Notes: generated by a model from the letters alone, not told the origin. Counted from the stretch's first letter, positions 16,122 to 25,164 are shown. The stretch is 33,786 nucleotides of DNA from Alistipes sp. (GCA_017465605.1 JAFTVW010000010.1:1-33786); one strand, 5' to 3'. Program-made: numbers and translations.

Positions 16122-17318
16122 ATGCCAAAGCTTCTTCAAATAAACTCAACCGCTAATTGGGGTTCAACAGGCAAAATTGCAGAGCAGATTGGGGAACTTG
16201 TGATTAGCAAAGGTTGGGAGAGCTACATTGCATACGGCAGATATGCAAATAAGAGCAAATCTAAACTAATCAAGATTGGTTCTAAATTGGGGATGTTTTG
16301 TCATTTGGTAGAATCGCGTCTTTTTGACAATCACGGATTAGCCTCACGAATAGCAACTCGACAACTTGTAAAGGAGATTAAGAGAATTAATCCAGATATA
16401 ATCCATTTACACAACATTCACGGATACTATCTAAACTATAAGATTCTTTTCAACTACCTAAACGGTGTAGACACTCCAGTTGTATGGACTCTCCACGATT
16501 GCTGGTCTTTTACTGGACATTGCGCGCACTTCATAGATGCAGAGTGCTACAAATGGAAAAAGGGTTGTAAGAACTGCACCAAATATAAAGATTATCCAAG
16601 TGCATACACTGACCAATCAGAACGAAACTACGAAATAAAAAAACTCTTATTTACATACAAAAATAACATATTTCTTGCACCCGCTTCTAAATGGTTGTCA
16701 GACTTTGTTGGAGAATCATATTTTAAGGGCAAAAAAAGAGATGTATTTCACAATGGCATTAATCTAAACGTATTTAAGCCATCAGAATGGGAGCAGACAG
16801 ATAAAACCAAGATTATCGGTGTATCAAGTGTATGGAATAAAGCCAAAGGATTAGAAGATATTTACAAACTTCGCGAAATACTTGATCCTAATAAATATGA
16901 TATAACAATAGTGGGATTAAATCAAGAGCAGAAAGATAATCTTCCTGAAGGCATAAATGGTATATTAAGAACAAATTCGGCTGAGGAGTTAGCAGAATTA
17001 TACAGCAATGCAAATGTATTTGTAAACCCCACATATGCTGACACATTCCCAACAACGAATCTTGAAGCATTGGCTTGTGGAATACCGGTCATTACATATA
17101 GAACTGGAGGAAGTCCCGAATCTATAACACCGAATACAGGATATGTTGTTAAACAAGGCGATATCAATGGAGTTATTAACGCTATAAAAGAGATTGAAAG
17201 TCGAGGAAAGCAATACTATTCAGATGCTTGTCGCAAATATGCGGAAGAAAACTTTGACAAGGATAAATGCTTCGCAAAATACATAGACCTATATAATGAA
17301 TTATTAAACACTAAATAA
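16122..17318 (+). CDS. Family 4 glycosyltransferase
   Basis: A 398-residue GT-B enzyme typical of Bacteroidetes polysaccharide loci. It begins LLQINSTANWGSTGKIAEQIG, has IHLHNIHGYYLNY and TLHDCWSFTGHCAHF with a downstream Cys pair (GCKNCTKY) that may bind a metal, and the C-terminal TFPTTNLEALACGIPVITYRTGG with the E-x7-E-like motif. The start at 16122 gives the family N-terminus. Last gene of the AT-rich block: the next gene, capE, begins 2 nt after its stop and is clearly GC-richer. The sugar transferred is unknown. Confidence 0.9.
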   Translation: MPKLLQINSTANWGSTGKIAEQIGELVISKGWESYIAYGRYANKSKSKLIKIGSKLGMFCHLVESRLFDNHGLASRIATRQLVKEIKRINPDIIHLHNIHGYYLNYKILFNYLNGVDTPVVWTLHDCWSFTGHCAHFIDAECYKWKKGCKNCTKYKDYPSAYTDQSERNYEIKKLLFTYKNNIFLAPASKWLSDFVGESYFKGKKRDVFHNGINLNVFKPSEWEQTDKTKIIGVSSVWNKAKGLEDIYKLREILDPNKYDITIVGLNQEQKDNLPEGINGILRTNSAEELAELYSNANVFVNPTYADTFPTTNLEALACGIPVITYRTGGSPESITPNTGYVVKQGDINGVINAIKEIESRGKQYYSDACRKYAEENFDKDKCFAKYIDLYNELLNTK

Positions 17319-17320
17319 TA

Positions 17321-18412
17321 ATGTCAATCTTCAAAGACAAAGTCCTGTTGATTACAGGTGGTACGGGTAGTTTTGGTAACGCCGTACTTCGTCGCTTCCT
17401 TGATAGCGATATTAGAGAGATTCGTATTCTCTCACGTGATGAGAAAAAACAAGATGATATGCGTCACCACCTTCAGGCGCAGTATCCAGAGCAGGCTGCT
17501 AAAGTAAAATTCTACATCGGCAATGTTCGCGAGAAGAACTCTGTGGATGTTGCTATGCGTGGTGTTGATTATGTTTTCGCCGCTGCCGCACTTAAGCAGG
17601 TTCCCTCTTGCGAGTTCTTCCCTATGGAGGCAACAATGACCAATGTTATTGGCACAAACAATGTTCTTCTTTCTGCAATTGATCACGGCGTAAAGAATGT
17701 CGTTGTTCTCTCAACCGATAAGGCAGCATATCCTATCAATGCAATGGGTATCTCAAAGGCATTGATGGAGAAGGTTGCTATCGCCAAGGGACGAGAGCTC
17801 GGTCAGAATGCAGCAACGACAATATGTTGTACTCGTTATGGCAATGTTATGGCATCACGTGGTTCGGTTATTCCTTTGTGGGTTGAGCAGATGGAGCAGG
17901 GTAAGCCTATCACCATCACAGATCCCAATATGACTCGTTTTATGATGACCTTGGATGATGCGGTAGATTTAGTAATATACGCATTTACACACGGTGAGAA
18001 TGGCGATCTCTTCGTACAGAAGGCTCCTGCTGCAACTCTATCAACACTTGCAGAGGCACTCAAGCAGACCTATGCAAAGGTTAATCCCGCATACGGCGAA
18101 ACAGAGGTGCGTGTAATCGGTACTCGTCACGGCGAGAAGTTATATGAGACACTTGTAACGCGCGAGGAGATGGCAAAGGCTATCGATATGGGCGATTATT
18201 ATCGTATTCCTTGCGATACACGCGACTTGAACTACGACAAGTTCTTTACTAATGGCAACGAGGAGGTATCTAAGATTGAGGATTACCACAGCCACAACAC
18301 CCGCCGATTGGATGTTGAAGGTATGAAGGAACTTCTTCTCAAACTTCGATTTATCCGCGAGGACCTTGGTCTTCAGCCCAGAAGCAAAGCTAAAGAGATT
18401 CGTAGCGAATAA
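17321..18412 (+). CDS. capE: UDP-GlcNAc 4,6-dehydratase/5-epimerase CapE
   Basis: First enzyme of UDP-N-acetyl-L-fucosamine synthesis: dehydrates and epimerises UDP-GlcNAc to the 4-keto-6-deoxy intermediate. The 363-residue extended SDR protein has the NAD-binding TGGTGSFGN (residues 12-20), SRDEKKQDDMRHHL, and STDKAAYPINAMGISK (131-146), where Met142 and Lys146 replace the usual Tyr-x3-Lys pair, as is normal in the CapE/FlaA1 group. The long C-terminal region (YRIPCDTRDLNYDKFF) is also typical. Followed by a cupin gene, capF, capG and wbuB, which fixes the pathway as L-FucNAc rather than pseudaminic acid. Confidence 0.93.
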   Translation: MSIFKDKVLLITGGTGSFGNAVLRRFLDSDIREIRILSRDEKKQDDMRHHLQAQYPEQAAKVKFYIGNVREKNSVDVAMRGVDYVFAAAALKQVPSCEFFPMEATMTNVIGTNNVLLSAIDHGVKNVVVLSTDKAAYPINAMGISKALMEKVAIAKGRELGQNAATTICCTRYGNVMASRGSVIPLWVEQMEQGKPITITDPNMTRFMMTLDDAVDLVIYAFTHGENGDLFVQKAPAATLSTLAEALKQTYAKVNPAYGETEVRVIGTRHGEKLYETLVTREEMAKAIDMGDYYRIPCDTRDLNYDKFFTNGNEEVSKIEDYHSHNTRRLDVEGMKELLLKLRFIREDLGLQPRSKAKEIRSE

Positions 18413-18426
18413 AACATATTTAGCAT

Positions 18427-18864
18427 ATGTCGGAGATTAAAGTAATACAGGGCGAGATTTTCCGCGACCAAAGAGGTCAGATAAGTTCTCTCAATGAGTT
18501 TCATTTCGACGGCGTTAAGAGGTGCTATATCATTCATCATCCAGACGAAAGTGTGGTTAGAGGATGGCACGGGCACCAATTCGAGCGCAAGTGGTTTTAT
18601 TGCGTAAAGGGCGAGGTAACTATTGCGTTAGTAAAGATAGATAACTGGGAGAACCCCAGTCCATCACTTAACGCCGAAATCTATCACCTTTCGGAGGACG
18701 ACAGTAAACTTCTCTGTGTTCCTGCTGGCTATGCAAATTGTCTCAAAGCCCACATTCCTGATACTATTATCCAAGTCCTATCTGACAAGATCTTGTCAGA
18801 GGCACTTGGTGATAGTTGGAGGTACGATAAAGATATGTGGGTTGACTGGGAGCAATATAAGTAG
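18427..18864 (+). CDS. Cupin-fold sugar epimerase-like protein (WxcM/FdtA-related)
   Basis: A 145-residue single-domain cupin related to RmlC and WxcM-like sugar-nucleotide epimerases and isomerases. It has RDQRGQISSLNEFHF, a cluster RGWHGHQFERKWFYCVKGEV (His pair in the barrel) and PAGYANCLKAH. It sits between capE and capF with 14-nt and 6-nt gaps, an arrangement I recall from other Bacteroidales FucNAc loci. The known CapE-F-G pathway needs no extra epimerase, because CapE itself does the C5 epimerisation, so its reaction is uncertain. It may help a keto-sugar intermediate epimerise. Confidence 0.75.
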   Translation: MSEIKVIQGEIFRDQRGQISSLNEFHFDGVKRCYIIHHPDESVVRGWHGHQFERKWFYCVKGEVTIALVKIDNWENPSPSLNAEIYHLSEDDSKLLCVPAGYANCLKAHIPDTIIQVLSDKILSEALGDSWRYDKDMWVDWEQYK

Positions 18865-18870
18865 AATATA

Positions 18871-20076
18871 ATGAATATCCTAATTACTGGTGCGAAAGGT
18901 TTTGTAGGTAAAAACCTTGTAGCACAGCTCAGAACGATTGCCGAGGGCAAGAATAAGAGTTACGGAGAGATTGCCATTGGCGAAATCTTCGAGTACGACA
19001 TCGACTCGACAGCAGAGGAATTAGACGACTACTGCCGTCGTGCCGACTTTGTATTCAACCTCGCAGGCGTAAATCGTCCTCAGAATACCGAGGAGTTTAT
19101 GCAGGGCAACTTCGGCTTTGCATCTACCCTACTCGACACCCTTAAGAAGCACAACAACACCTGCCCTGTGATGCTGTCATCATCAATTCAGGCAACATTG
19201 GTAGGTCGCTATGCTGAAGGCGAGTATGGCAAGAGCAAGAAGGCTGGCGAGGAGTTATTCTTCGACTATGCAACCGAGAGTGGCGCAAAGGTTTTGGTAT
19301 ATCGCTTCCCCAACTTGTTCGGCAAGTGGTGTCGCCCCAACTACAACTCGGCAGTTGCAACATTCTGCAACAACATTGCAAACGACCTTCCTATTATGGT
19401 CAACGACCGTTCGACAATGCTCGAGTTACTCTACATCGATGACCTTGTTGATGAGATGGTTGCTGCACTCAAGGGTGAGGAGCACCACTGCGAGTTTGAT
19501 GGTATCGACACTGTTTTGAAGGCTGACGGTCGCTACTGCGCTGCACCTATCACTCACAAGGTTACACTCGGTGAGATTGTGGACCTCTTGGAGAGCTTCC
19601 GCAAACAGCCCGAGACACTTGTTGTCCCCGAGATTCCATTCAACTCGTTTGCCAAAAAGTTGTACTCGACATACCTTTCGTACTTGCCCAAGGAGAAGGT
19701 TGCGTTCCCTCTCAAGATGAATATCGATGCTCGTGGTAGCTTCACCGAGTTGCTTCGTTCGGAGAAGTGTGGACAGGTGAGCATCAATATCTCGAAGCCC
19801 GGCATCACAAAGGGTGAGCATTGGCACAACACCAAGTGGGAGTTCTTTATTGTGGTGAGTGGTCACGGTCTTATTCAGGAGCGCAAGATTGGTTCAGATG
19901 AGGTTATCGAATTTGAGGTATCTGGCGAGAAGATTGAGGCAATACATATGCTTCCGGGCTATACTCACAACATCATCAATCTCTCTGATACCGAGGACCT
20001 TGTAACCGTGATGTGGGCAAACGAGAGTTTTGACCCCAACCACCCCGACACATTCTTCGAAAAAGTTGTAAAATAA
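18871..20076 (+). CDS. capF: UDP-4-keto-6-deoxy-sugar reductase/epimerase CapF
   Basis: Second step of UDP-L-FucNAc synthesis: C3 epimerisation and NADPH-dependent C4 reduction of the CapE product. The 401-residue protein is two-domain, as CapF should be. The N-terminal SDR domain has TGAKGFVGKNL (residues 6-16), FNLAGVNRPQNTEEF, and YGKSKKAGEE (the YxxxK pair). The C-terminal cupin (about 280-400) has GQVSINISKPGITKGEHWHN, which contains the zinc-binding His residues. It lies 6 nt after the cupin gene and 19 nt before capG. Confidence 0.93.
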   Translation: MNILITGAKGFVGKNLVAQLRTIAEGKNKSYGEIAIGEIFEYDIDSTAEELDDYCRRADFVFNLAGVNRPQNTEEFMQGNFGFASTLLDTLKKHNNTCPVMLSSSIQATLVGRYAEGEYGKSKKAGEELFFDYATESGAKVLVYRFPNLFGKWCRPNYNSAVATFCNNIANDLPIMVNDRSTMLELLYIDDLVDEMVAALKGEEHHCEFDGIDTVLKADGRYCAAPITHKVTLGEIVDLLESFRKQPETLVVPEIPFNSFAKKLYSTYLSYLPKEKVAFPLKMNIDARGSFTELLRSEKCGQVSINISKPGITKGEHWHNTKWEFFIVVSGHGLIQERKIGSDEVIEFEVSGEKIEAIHMLPGYTHNIINLSDTEDLVTVMWANESFDPNHPDTFFEKVVK

Positions 20077-20095
20077 CCTAATAAACAAATCAATT

Positions 20096-21280
20096 ATGGA
20101 TTTGAAGCTTGAATTTAGCGATGTTAAGTTTAAGGAGGATGGTCGCCTTAAGCTCCTTATCATCGTTGGTACACGCCCCGAAATTATCCGTTTGGCAGCG
20201 GTAATAAATAAGTGTCGCAAATATTTTGACTGCCTCTTAGCGCATACTGGTCAGAACTACGACTATAACCTCAACGGCGTATTCTTTCGTGATCTGAAAC
20301 TTGCAGATCCCGATGTATATATGGATGCTGTGGGTGACGACCTCGGTGCAACAATGGGCAATATCATCAACGCATCGTACAAGTTGATGGTTGCCACACA
20401 GCCCGATGCTGTGCTTGTTCTTGGCGATACCAACTCTTGCCTCTCGGTTATTGGCGCAAAGCGTCTGCATATCCCCATTTTCCATATGGAGGCTGGCAAC
20501 CGTTGCTTCGATGAGTGCCTCCCCGAGGAGACAAACCGCCGTATTGTGGATATCATCTCGGATGTCAACCTCTGCTACTCGGAGCACGCACGCCGCTACC
20601 TCAACGCATCAGGCGTTGCAAAGGAGCGCACCTATGTAACAGGCTCGCCTATGGCCGAGGTACTGCATAACAACCTAGCCGATATCGAGGCCTCGGATAT
20701 CCACTCTCGCTTGGGCTTGGAGAAGGGTCGATATATCCTACTTTCGGCACACCGCGAGGAGAACATCGATACCGAGAAGAACTTCACATCGCTCTTCACC
20801 GCTATTAACAAGATGGCAGAGAAGTACGATATGCCTATCCTCTACTCTTGCCACCCCCGCAGCCGTAATCGTTTGGCAGCAAGTGGTTTCAAACTTGACC
20901 CTCGTGTTATCCAGCACGAGCCCCTCGGCTTCCACGACTACAACTGCTTGCAGATGAACGCTTTTGCGGTAGTTAGCGACAGCGGCACACTTCCCGAGGA
21001 GAGTTCGTTCTTCACCAGCGTAGGTCACTCATTCCCTGCCGTTTGCATCCGCACATCAACCGAGCGCCCCGAGGCATTGGATAAGGGTTGCTTCGTATTG
21101 GCAGGCATCGATGAGAAGTCGTTGTTGCAGGCTGTAGACACAGCAGTTGAGATGGTCAAGAATGATGACAACGGCATCCCCGTACCCAACTACACCGATG
21201 AGAATGTATCAACCAAGGTTGTTAAGTTGATCCAGTCGTACACAGGCGTTGTAAATAAGATGGTTTGGCGTAAATTCTAG
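20096..21280 (+). CDS. capG: UDP-N-acetyl sugar 2-epimerase CapG (WecB-like)
   Basis: Third step of UDP-L-FucNAc synthesis: C2 epimerisation of UDP-N-acetyl-L-talosamine. The 394-residue protein belongs to the non-hydrolysing UDP-GlcNAc 2-epimerase family: VGTRPEIIRLAAVI near residue 23, HTGQNYD, VLGDTNSCLS, HMEAGNRCFDECLPEETNRR, YVTGSPMAEVL, SAHREENID and SDSGTLPEESSF. The FDECLPEETNRR segment, seen in CapG/WbjD-type proteins, and the preceding capE and capF make the FucNAc role more likely than UDP-ManNAc synthesis. GC-rich (32 of 60 at 20461-20520), in contrast to the next gene. Confidence 0.92.
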   Translation: MDLKLEFSDVKFKEDGRLKLLIIVGTRPEIIRLAAVINKCRKYFDCLLAHTGQNYDYNLNGVFFRDLKLADPDVYMDAVGDDLGATMGNIINASYKLMVATQPDAVLVLGDTNSCLSVIGAKRLHIPIFHMEAGNRCFDECLPEETNRRIVDIISDVNLCYSEHARRYLNASGVAKERTYVTGSPMAEVLHNNLADIEASDIHSRLGLEKGRYILLSAHREENIDTEKNFTSLFTAINKMAEKYDMPILYSCHPRSRNRLAASGFKLDPRVIQHEPLGFHDYNCLQMNAFAVVSDSGTLPEESSFFTSVGHSFPAVCIRTSTERPEALDKGCFVLAGIDEKSLLQAVDTAVEMVKNDDNGIPVPNYTDENVSTKVVKLIQSYTGVVNKMVWRKF

Positions 21281-21292
21281 AGTATACAATAA

Positions 21293-22525
21293 ATGGCCCC
21301 TAAAAAGGACACTCATAAAATTCTAATTATTTCTCCTCACTTTCATCCAGAGGATTTTAAGTGTAATGAAGTTGCTTTTGAATTAGCAAAGCGAGGTTAT
21401 GATGTAACTGCATTAAGTGACATTCCTAATTACCCAGCAGGAAAGTTCTACAAAGGTTATGGTCTATTTCGTCGCAGACATGAAACAGTTAATGGAGTTA
21501 AGATTATTCGCACTGCTATGATTCCTCGCGGTAATGGTAGTGGAATACGACTTGCACTGAACTACATAAGTTTTGCTATATCTGCTTGCTTCAGGGCATT
21601 CTTTATGGCATTATTTAAAAAATATAACACCATAATTGTACACCAAACAAGTCCTATAACAGTAGGTCTTCCTGCGATAATAATAAAAAAGATCAGGCCA
21701 AAAACCAAGCTATTATTTTGGGTTTTAGATTTATGGCCTGAAAGTCTTGAGGTCGCAGGAGGTATAAAAAACCAAACTATATTAGGAGTTTTTGAGCGAA
21801 TCGCAAAAAGTTGTTATCACAACTCAGATAAAATATTAATGAGTTCGAATGGCTTCCGTGAATCTATCTGCTCAAAGGGTGATTTTGCAAACAAGTTAGA
21901 GTATTTCCCAAATTGGGCAGACGGAGATCTAAATTGCCAAACAGATTATCAAATACCAGCATTGCCTGAAGGATTTAAAATAATGTTCGCAGGAAATGTT
22001 GGCGAAGCCCAAGATTTCGAGAATACCCTAAAAGCGTTTAAATTAATCCACGATAAGGGGGTGTCGAATATTCATTTTATTATCGTTGGTGATGGCAGGA
22101 AGAAAGCGTGGGTAGAAGATTATATAGAAGATAACAACTTGCATAATATTGTACATTGTGTAGGTCGACATCCATTAAGTTCTATGGGGCTTTTCTTTGC
22201 CCAAGCAGATGTTCTTTATCTTGCATTAAAGGATAGTCTAATATTCAATCTAACCTGTCCAGCCAAACTGCAAGCATATATGTCTGCGGGAAAACCAGTC
22301 GTTGCAATGATGAACGGAGAAGGAGCTAATGTTATAAGCCAAGCTTCGTGTGGACTATCAGTAAATGCTGGAGATTTTGAGTCGTTAGCAGACACATTAA
22401 TTTCTATGGCAACTCTTCCATCTGGCAAGCTTTCAGAGATGGGTGAAAATGGTAAAAAGTTTTGTGAAAGTAATTTCTCATTAGAGAAAAATATGCAAAA
22501 CTTAGAACATTGGATATCCCTATAA
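21293..22525 (+). CDS. wbuB: WbuB-like family 4 glycosyltransferase (L-FucNAc transferase)
   Basis: A 410-residue GT4 enzyme. Its opening (ILIISPHFHPEDFKCNEVAFELAKRGYDVTAL, shown in part), PNYPAGKFYKGYGLF, VHQTSPITVGLPA, WVLDLWPESLEVAGG and VGRHPLSSMGLFFAQADV match WbuB/Fnl-cluster transferases, which move L-FucNAc to a GlcNAc-PP-lipid. The expected Glu pair region near the C-terminus reads CPAKLQAYMSAGKPVV. Its position directly after capEFG supports FucNAc as donor. Moderately AT-rich compared with capG (25 of 60 G/C at 21841-21900). Confidence 0.82.
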   Translation: MAPKKDTHKILIISPHFHPEDFKCNEVAFELAKRGYDVTALSDIPNYPAGKFYKGYGLFRRRHETVNGVKIIRTAMIPRGNGSGIRLALNYISFAISACFRAFFMALFKKYNTIIVHQTSPITVGLPAIIIKKIRPKTKLLFWVLDLWPESLEVAGGIKNQTILGVFERIAKSCYHNSDKILMSSNGFRESICSKGDFANKLEYFPNWADGDLNCQTDYQIPALPEGFKIMFAGNVGEAQDFENTLKAFKLIHDKGVSNIHFIIVGDGRKKAWVEDYIEDNNLHNIVHCVGRHPLSSMGLFFAQADVLYLALKDSLIFNLTCPAKLQAYMSAGKPVVAMMNGEGANVISQASCGLSVNAGDFESLADTLISMATLPSGKLSEMGENGKKFCESNFSLEKNMQNLEHWISL

Positions 22526-22526
22526 G

Positions 22527-23660
22527 ATGAATCTAAATCAAGATAATATATTCAAAGCACTAATTGCGTTATTACAAGCGAACTCTGTACGCGACTGCAA
22601 TTATTCATTATTGAACAATTTCTCAAAAACAGAGTGGCAGAGTTTGTATCAATTGTCTGCAAGACAAGGCGTGCTTGCAATCGTTTGGAGTGCTATTGGT
22701 GCGCTTGCGGATAAGGTCGAGCTAACGCCTGAGCAAATGCCTGATAAGGCGTTGAAGTTGCAGTGGGCGTTGAGTGCGGAGAAGATTAAGAGTCGATACT
22801 GCAAGCAGAGGCAACTTGCCGAAAAGTTGGCGAATGCCTTTGCCGAGGATGGTATCAGCACCTATGTTCTTAAAGGTCTGGCTATTAGTGGCTACTACCC
22901 TACGCCCGAATATCGTGAGTGTGGCGACCTTGATTGCTATCTTGCGACAACGAAGGAGGATGGCGAGTTTGTTTGTCGTTACGATGATGGCAACGAGGTT
23001 GCGGCGAAGATAGGTGCAAAGGTCGATATTGGTTTCTACAAGCACTCGCACATCAACTACAAAGGTTTGATGGTTGAGAATCACGCATTCTGCACCGCAA
23101 TTCGTGGTAGTCGTGACCGTAAGGCGTTGGAGAGGCATCTTCAGCATCTGTTGGCCACCAAGCCATCGACACCTATCGAGGGCACACATCTATTGCGCCC
23201 GTGTGCCGACTTCAATGCGCTATTTCTTACGGCACATAGTTTCGGGCATTTCCTCACCGAGGGCATCAAGCTACGACATATTCTCGACTGGGCATATCTA
23301 CTTCAAGCGGAGCAGGATAATATCGATTGGGAGTCGTTCTATAAGTGGTGCGACAGAATGCACTACACAAAGTTTGTGGATGCCCTAACAGCAATCTCTG
23401 TAGAGTACCTCGGACTGGTGGTTAAAAACCCTTTGATTCGTACGCATAGCGATTTGCGCGATAAGGTGTTAGAGGATGTGTTGTTTGGCGAACGCTCGAT
23501 ACACAACACAAGTGCCTCGAAGTTTAAGAAGCGTTTGATGATTATTCGCAACAGGCTGTTTGGTGGTTGGAAGTATAGCGAACTATACGAAAAATCTGCG
23601 GTAATCGACACTATGCAGATGGTATTGGCGTTTTTCATCGAGCGAAAGCCCAAAATCTAA
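22527..23660 (+). CDS. Nucleotidyltransferase family 5 (NTP_transf_5-like) protein of unknown role
   Basis: A 377-residue cytoplasmic protein of the Pfam family described as uncharacterised nucleotidyltransferases. The recognisable core is VLKGLAISGYYPTPEYRECGDLDCYL (two Asp in GDLDCY at residues 133-138, preceded by Lys116-Gly117), then HFLTEGIKLRHILDWAYLL. Members occur in capsule and exopolysaccharide loci but no reaction is established that I know of. The gene starts 2 nt after wbuB. Its first ~150 bases are AT-rich and the rest GC-richer (20 of 60 at 22561-22620; 29 of 60 at 22981-23040), so it spans a composition boundary. It may modify the glycan or a sugar phosphate. Confidence 0.75.
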   Translation: MNLNQDNIFKALIALLQANSVRDCNYSLLNNFSKTEWQSLYQLSARQGVLAIVWSAIGALADKVELTPEQMPDKALKLQWALSAEKIKSRYCKQRQLAEKLANAFAEDGISTYVLKGLAISGYYPTPEYRECGDLDCYLATTKEDGEFVCRYDDGNEVAAKIGAKVDIGFYKHSHINYKGLMVENHAFCTAIRGSRDRKALERHLQHLLATKPSTPIEGTHLLRPCADFNALFLTAHSFGHFLTEGIKLRHILDWAYLLQAEQDNIDWESFYKWCDRMHYTKFVDALTAISVEYLGLVVKNPLIRTHSDLRDKVLEDVLFGERSIHNTSASKFKKRLMIIRNRLFGGWKYSELYEKSAVIDTMQMVLAFFIERKPKI

Positions 23661-23673
23661 CAATAAAATTAGC

Positions 23674-23706
23674 AAGATGGTGTTTAAAGTATAAGCACCA
23701 TTTTTT
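23674..23706 (+). terminator. Intra-cluster terminator-like hairpin before rfbA
   Basis: A 9-bp stem (23674-23682 with 23696-23704, one G-T pair), a 13-nt loop and a run of six T at 23701-23706. It lies in the 61-nt gap between the family 5 gene and rfbA. It could attenuate read-through, which a UpxY-modified polymerase would be expected to ignore. Confidence 0.55.
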
Positions 23707-23721
23707 ATAAAGAACAAAACT

Positions 23722-24597
23722 ATGAAAGGCATCGTACTCGCGGGAGGGAATGGCACGAGATTGTATCCCATAACGAAGGGTATCAGCAAGCAGCTGTTGC
23801 CCGTTTATGATAAGCCGATGATATACTACCCTATCTCGGTGCTTATGCTGGCGGGTATTCGTGAGATTCTTATCATCTCAACGCCACACGATCTGCCCGG
23901 GTTTCGCCGATTGTTAGGCGATGGCGCAGACTATGGCGTGAGGTTCTACTACGCCACTCAGGCGCAGCCAAATGGTCTTGCCGAGGCATTTATCATCGGC
24001 GAGGAGTTTATCGGCGATGACTCGGCGTGTCTGGTTTTGGGCGACAACATCTTCTATGGTCAGGGCTTTACTGGTATGCTCAAAAAGGCCGTGGAGGTTG
24101 CCGAGAAGGAGTCAAAAGCCACCATCTTCGGCTATCAGGTGCAAGACCCCGAGCGTTTTGGCGTTGCCGAGATTGATGATGAGTGCAATGTCTTGAGCAT
24201 CGAGGAGAAGCCCGCAAATCCCAAATCGAACTATGCCGTTGTAGGGCTCTACTTCTACCCCAACAAGGTTGTGGATGTCGCCAAGAGTATAAAGCCCTCG
24301 GCGCGTGGTGAGTTGGAGATTACTTCGGTCAATGATGCCTTCCGCCGTGATGGCGAATTGAAGCTTCAGGTGCTGGGTCGTGGCTTTGCATGGTTGGATA
24401 CTGGCACGCAGGAGTCGCTGTTCGATGCTTCGCGCTTTGTCGAGGTCATCGAAACCCGTCAAGGCGTTCAAGTTGCTTGTTTAGAGGAGATTGCGTGGCG
24501 CAAAGGTTGGATAAGCGACGATGATATGTTGCGCTTGGCAGAGCCTATGAAGGGCAACAGCTACGGTCAGTATATGATTAAACTTGTCAAGAGGTAG
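23722..24597 (+). CDS. rfbA: Glucose-1-phosphate thymidylyltransferase
   Basis: Makes dTDP-glucose from dTTP and glucose-1-phosphate, the first step of dTDP-L-rhamnose synthesis. The 291-residue protein is the normal RfbA/RmlA length and has the nucleotide-binding motif [20 protein letters not shown] (residues 6-25), [29 protein letters not shown] and [20 protein letters not shown]. First of four tightly packed genes (rfbACDB), separated from the upstream gene by a hairpin that could act as a terminator. Confidence 0.97.
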   Translation: MKGIVLAGGNGTRLYPITKGISKQLLPVYDKPMIYYPISVLMLAGIREILIISTPHDLPGFRRLLGDGADYGVRFYYATQAQPNGLAEAFIIGEEFIGDDSACLVLGDNIFYGQGFTGMLKKAVEVAEKESKATIFGYQVQDPERFGVAEIDDECNVLSIEEKPANPKSNYAVVGLYFYPNKVVDVAKSIKPSARGELEITSVNDAFRRDGELKLQVLGRGFAWLDTGTQESLFDASRFVEVIETRQGVQVACLEEIAWRKGWISDDDMLRLAEPMKGNSYGQYMIKLVKR

Positions 24598-24600
24598 CGT

Positions 24601-25164
24601 ATGGCAGTTATCAAGACGGCAATCGAGAGTGTTCTAATCATTGAGCCCAAGCTCTTTGGCGATGAGCGAGGCTACTTCTTCGAGAGTTACAACGAGGAGC
24701 GTTTCCGTGCCGAGACAGGCATCGAGACGCGCTTTGTGCAAGATAACGAGAGTAGGTCGAAGTATGGCGTTCTGCGAGGTCTTCACTTCCAGCGACCACC
24801 CTATGCACAGGCGAAGTTGGTGCGTGTCATAAAGGGCAGAGTTCTCGATGTTGCGGTAGATATCCGCACGGGTAGTCCCACCTATGGCAGGTATGTTGCC
24901 GTTGAGCTTTCGGAGGATAACCACCGCCAGTTGTTCATTCCCAAGGGGTTTGCACACGGCTATGCGGTGATGAGCGACGAGGCGATATTCCAGTACAAAT
25001 GCGACAATCTCTACCACCCCGAGTGCGAAGGTGCAATAGTCTGGAACGACCCATCGATAGCCATCAACTGGGGCATTTCGGAGGCAGATATAATCCTCTC
25101 GGAGAAAGATAAGCACAACCCTACTTTTGCTGAGATTGGCGAGGTCTTCACTTATGGCAAATAG
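24601..25164 (+). CDS. rfbC: dTDP-4-dehydrorhamnose 3,5-epimerase
   Basis: Third step of the dTDP-L-rhamnose pathway. The 187-residue cupin has IIEPKLFGDERGYFFESYNE-like N-terminus (EPKLFGDERGYFFESY), RFVQDNESRSKYGVLRGLHFQ with the catalytic His in GLHFQ, and DVAVDIRTGSPTYG, FIPKGFAHGYAV and YKCDNLYHPECEGAIVWND. All are hallmarks of RmlC. It starts 3 nt after rfbA and its 3' end overlaps rfbD by 11 nt. Confidence 0.97.
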   Translation: MAVIKTAIESVLIIEPKLFGDERGYFFESYNEERFRAETGIETRFVQDNESRSKYGVLRGLHFQRPPYAQAKLVRVIKGRVLDVAVDIRTGSPTYGRYVAVELSEDNHRQLFIPKGFAHGYAVMSDEAIFQYKCDNLYHPECEGAIVWNDPSIAINWGISEADIILSEKDKHNPTFAEIGEVFTYGK

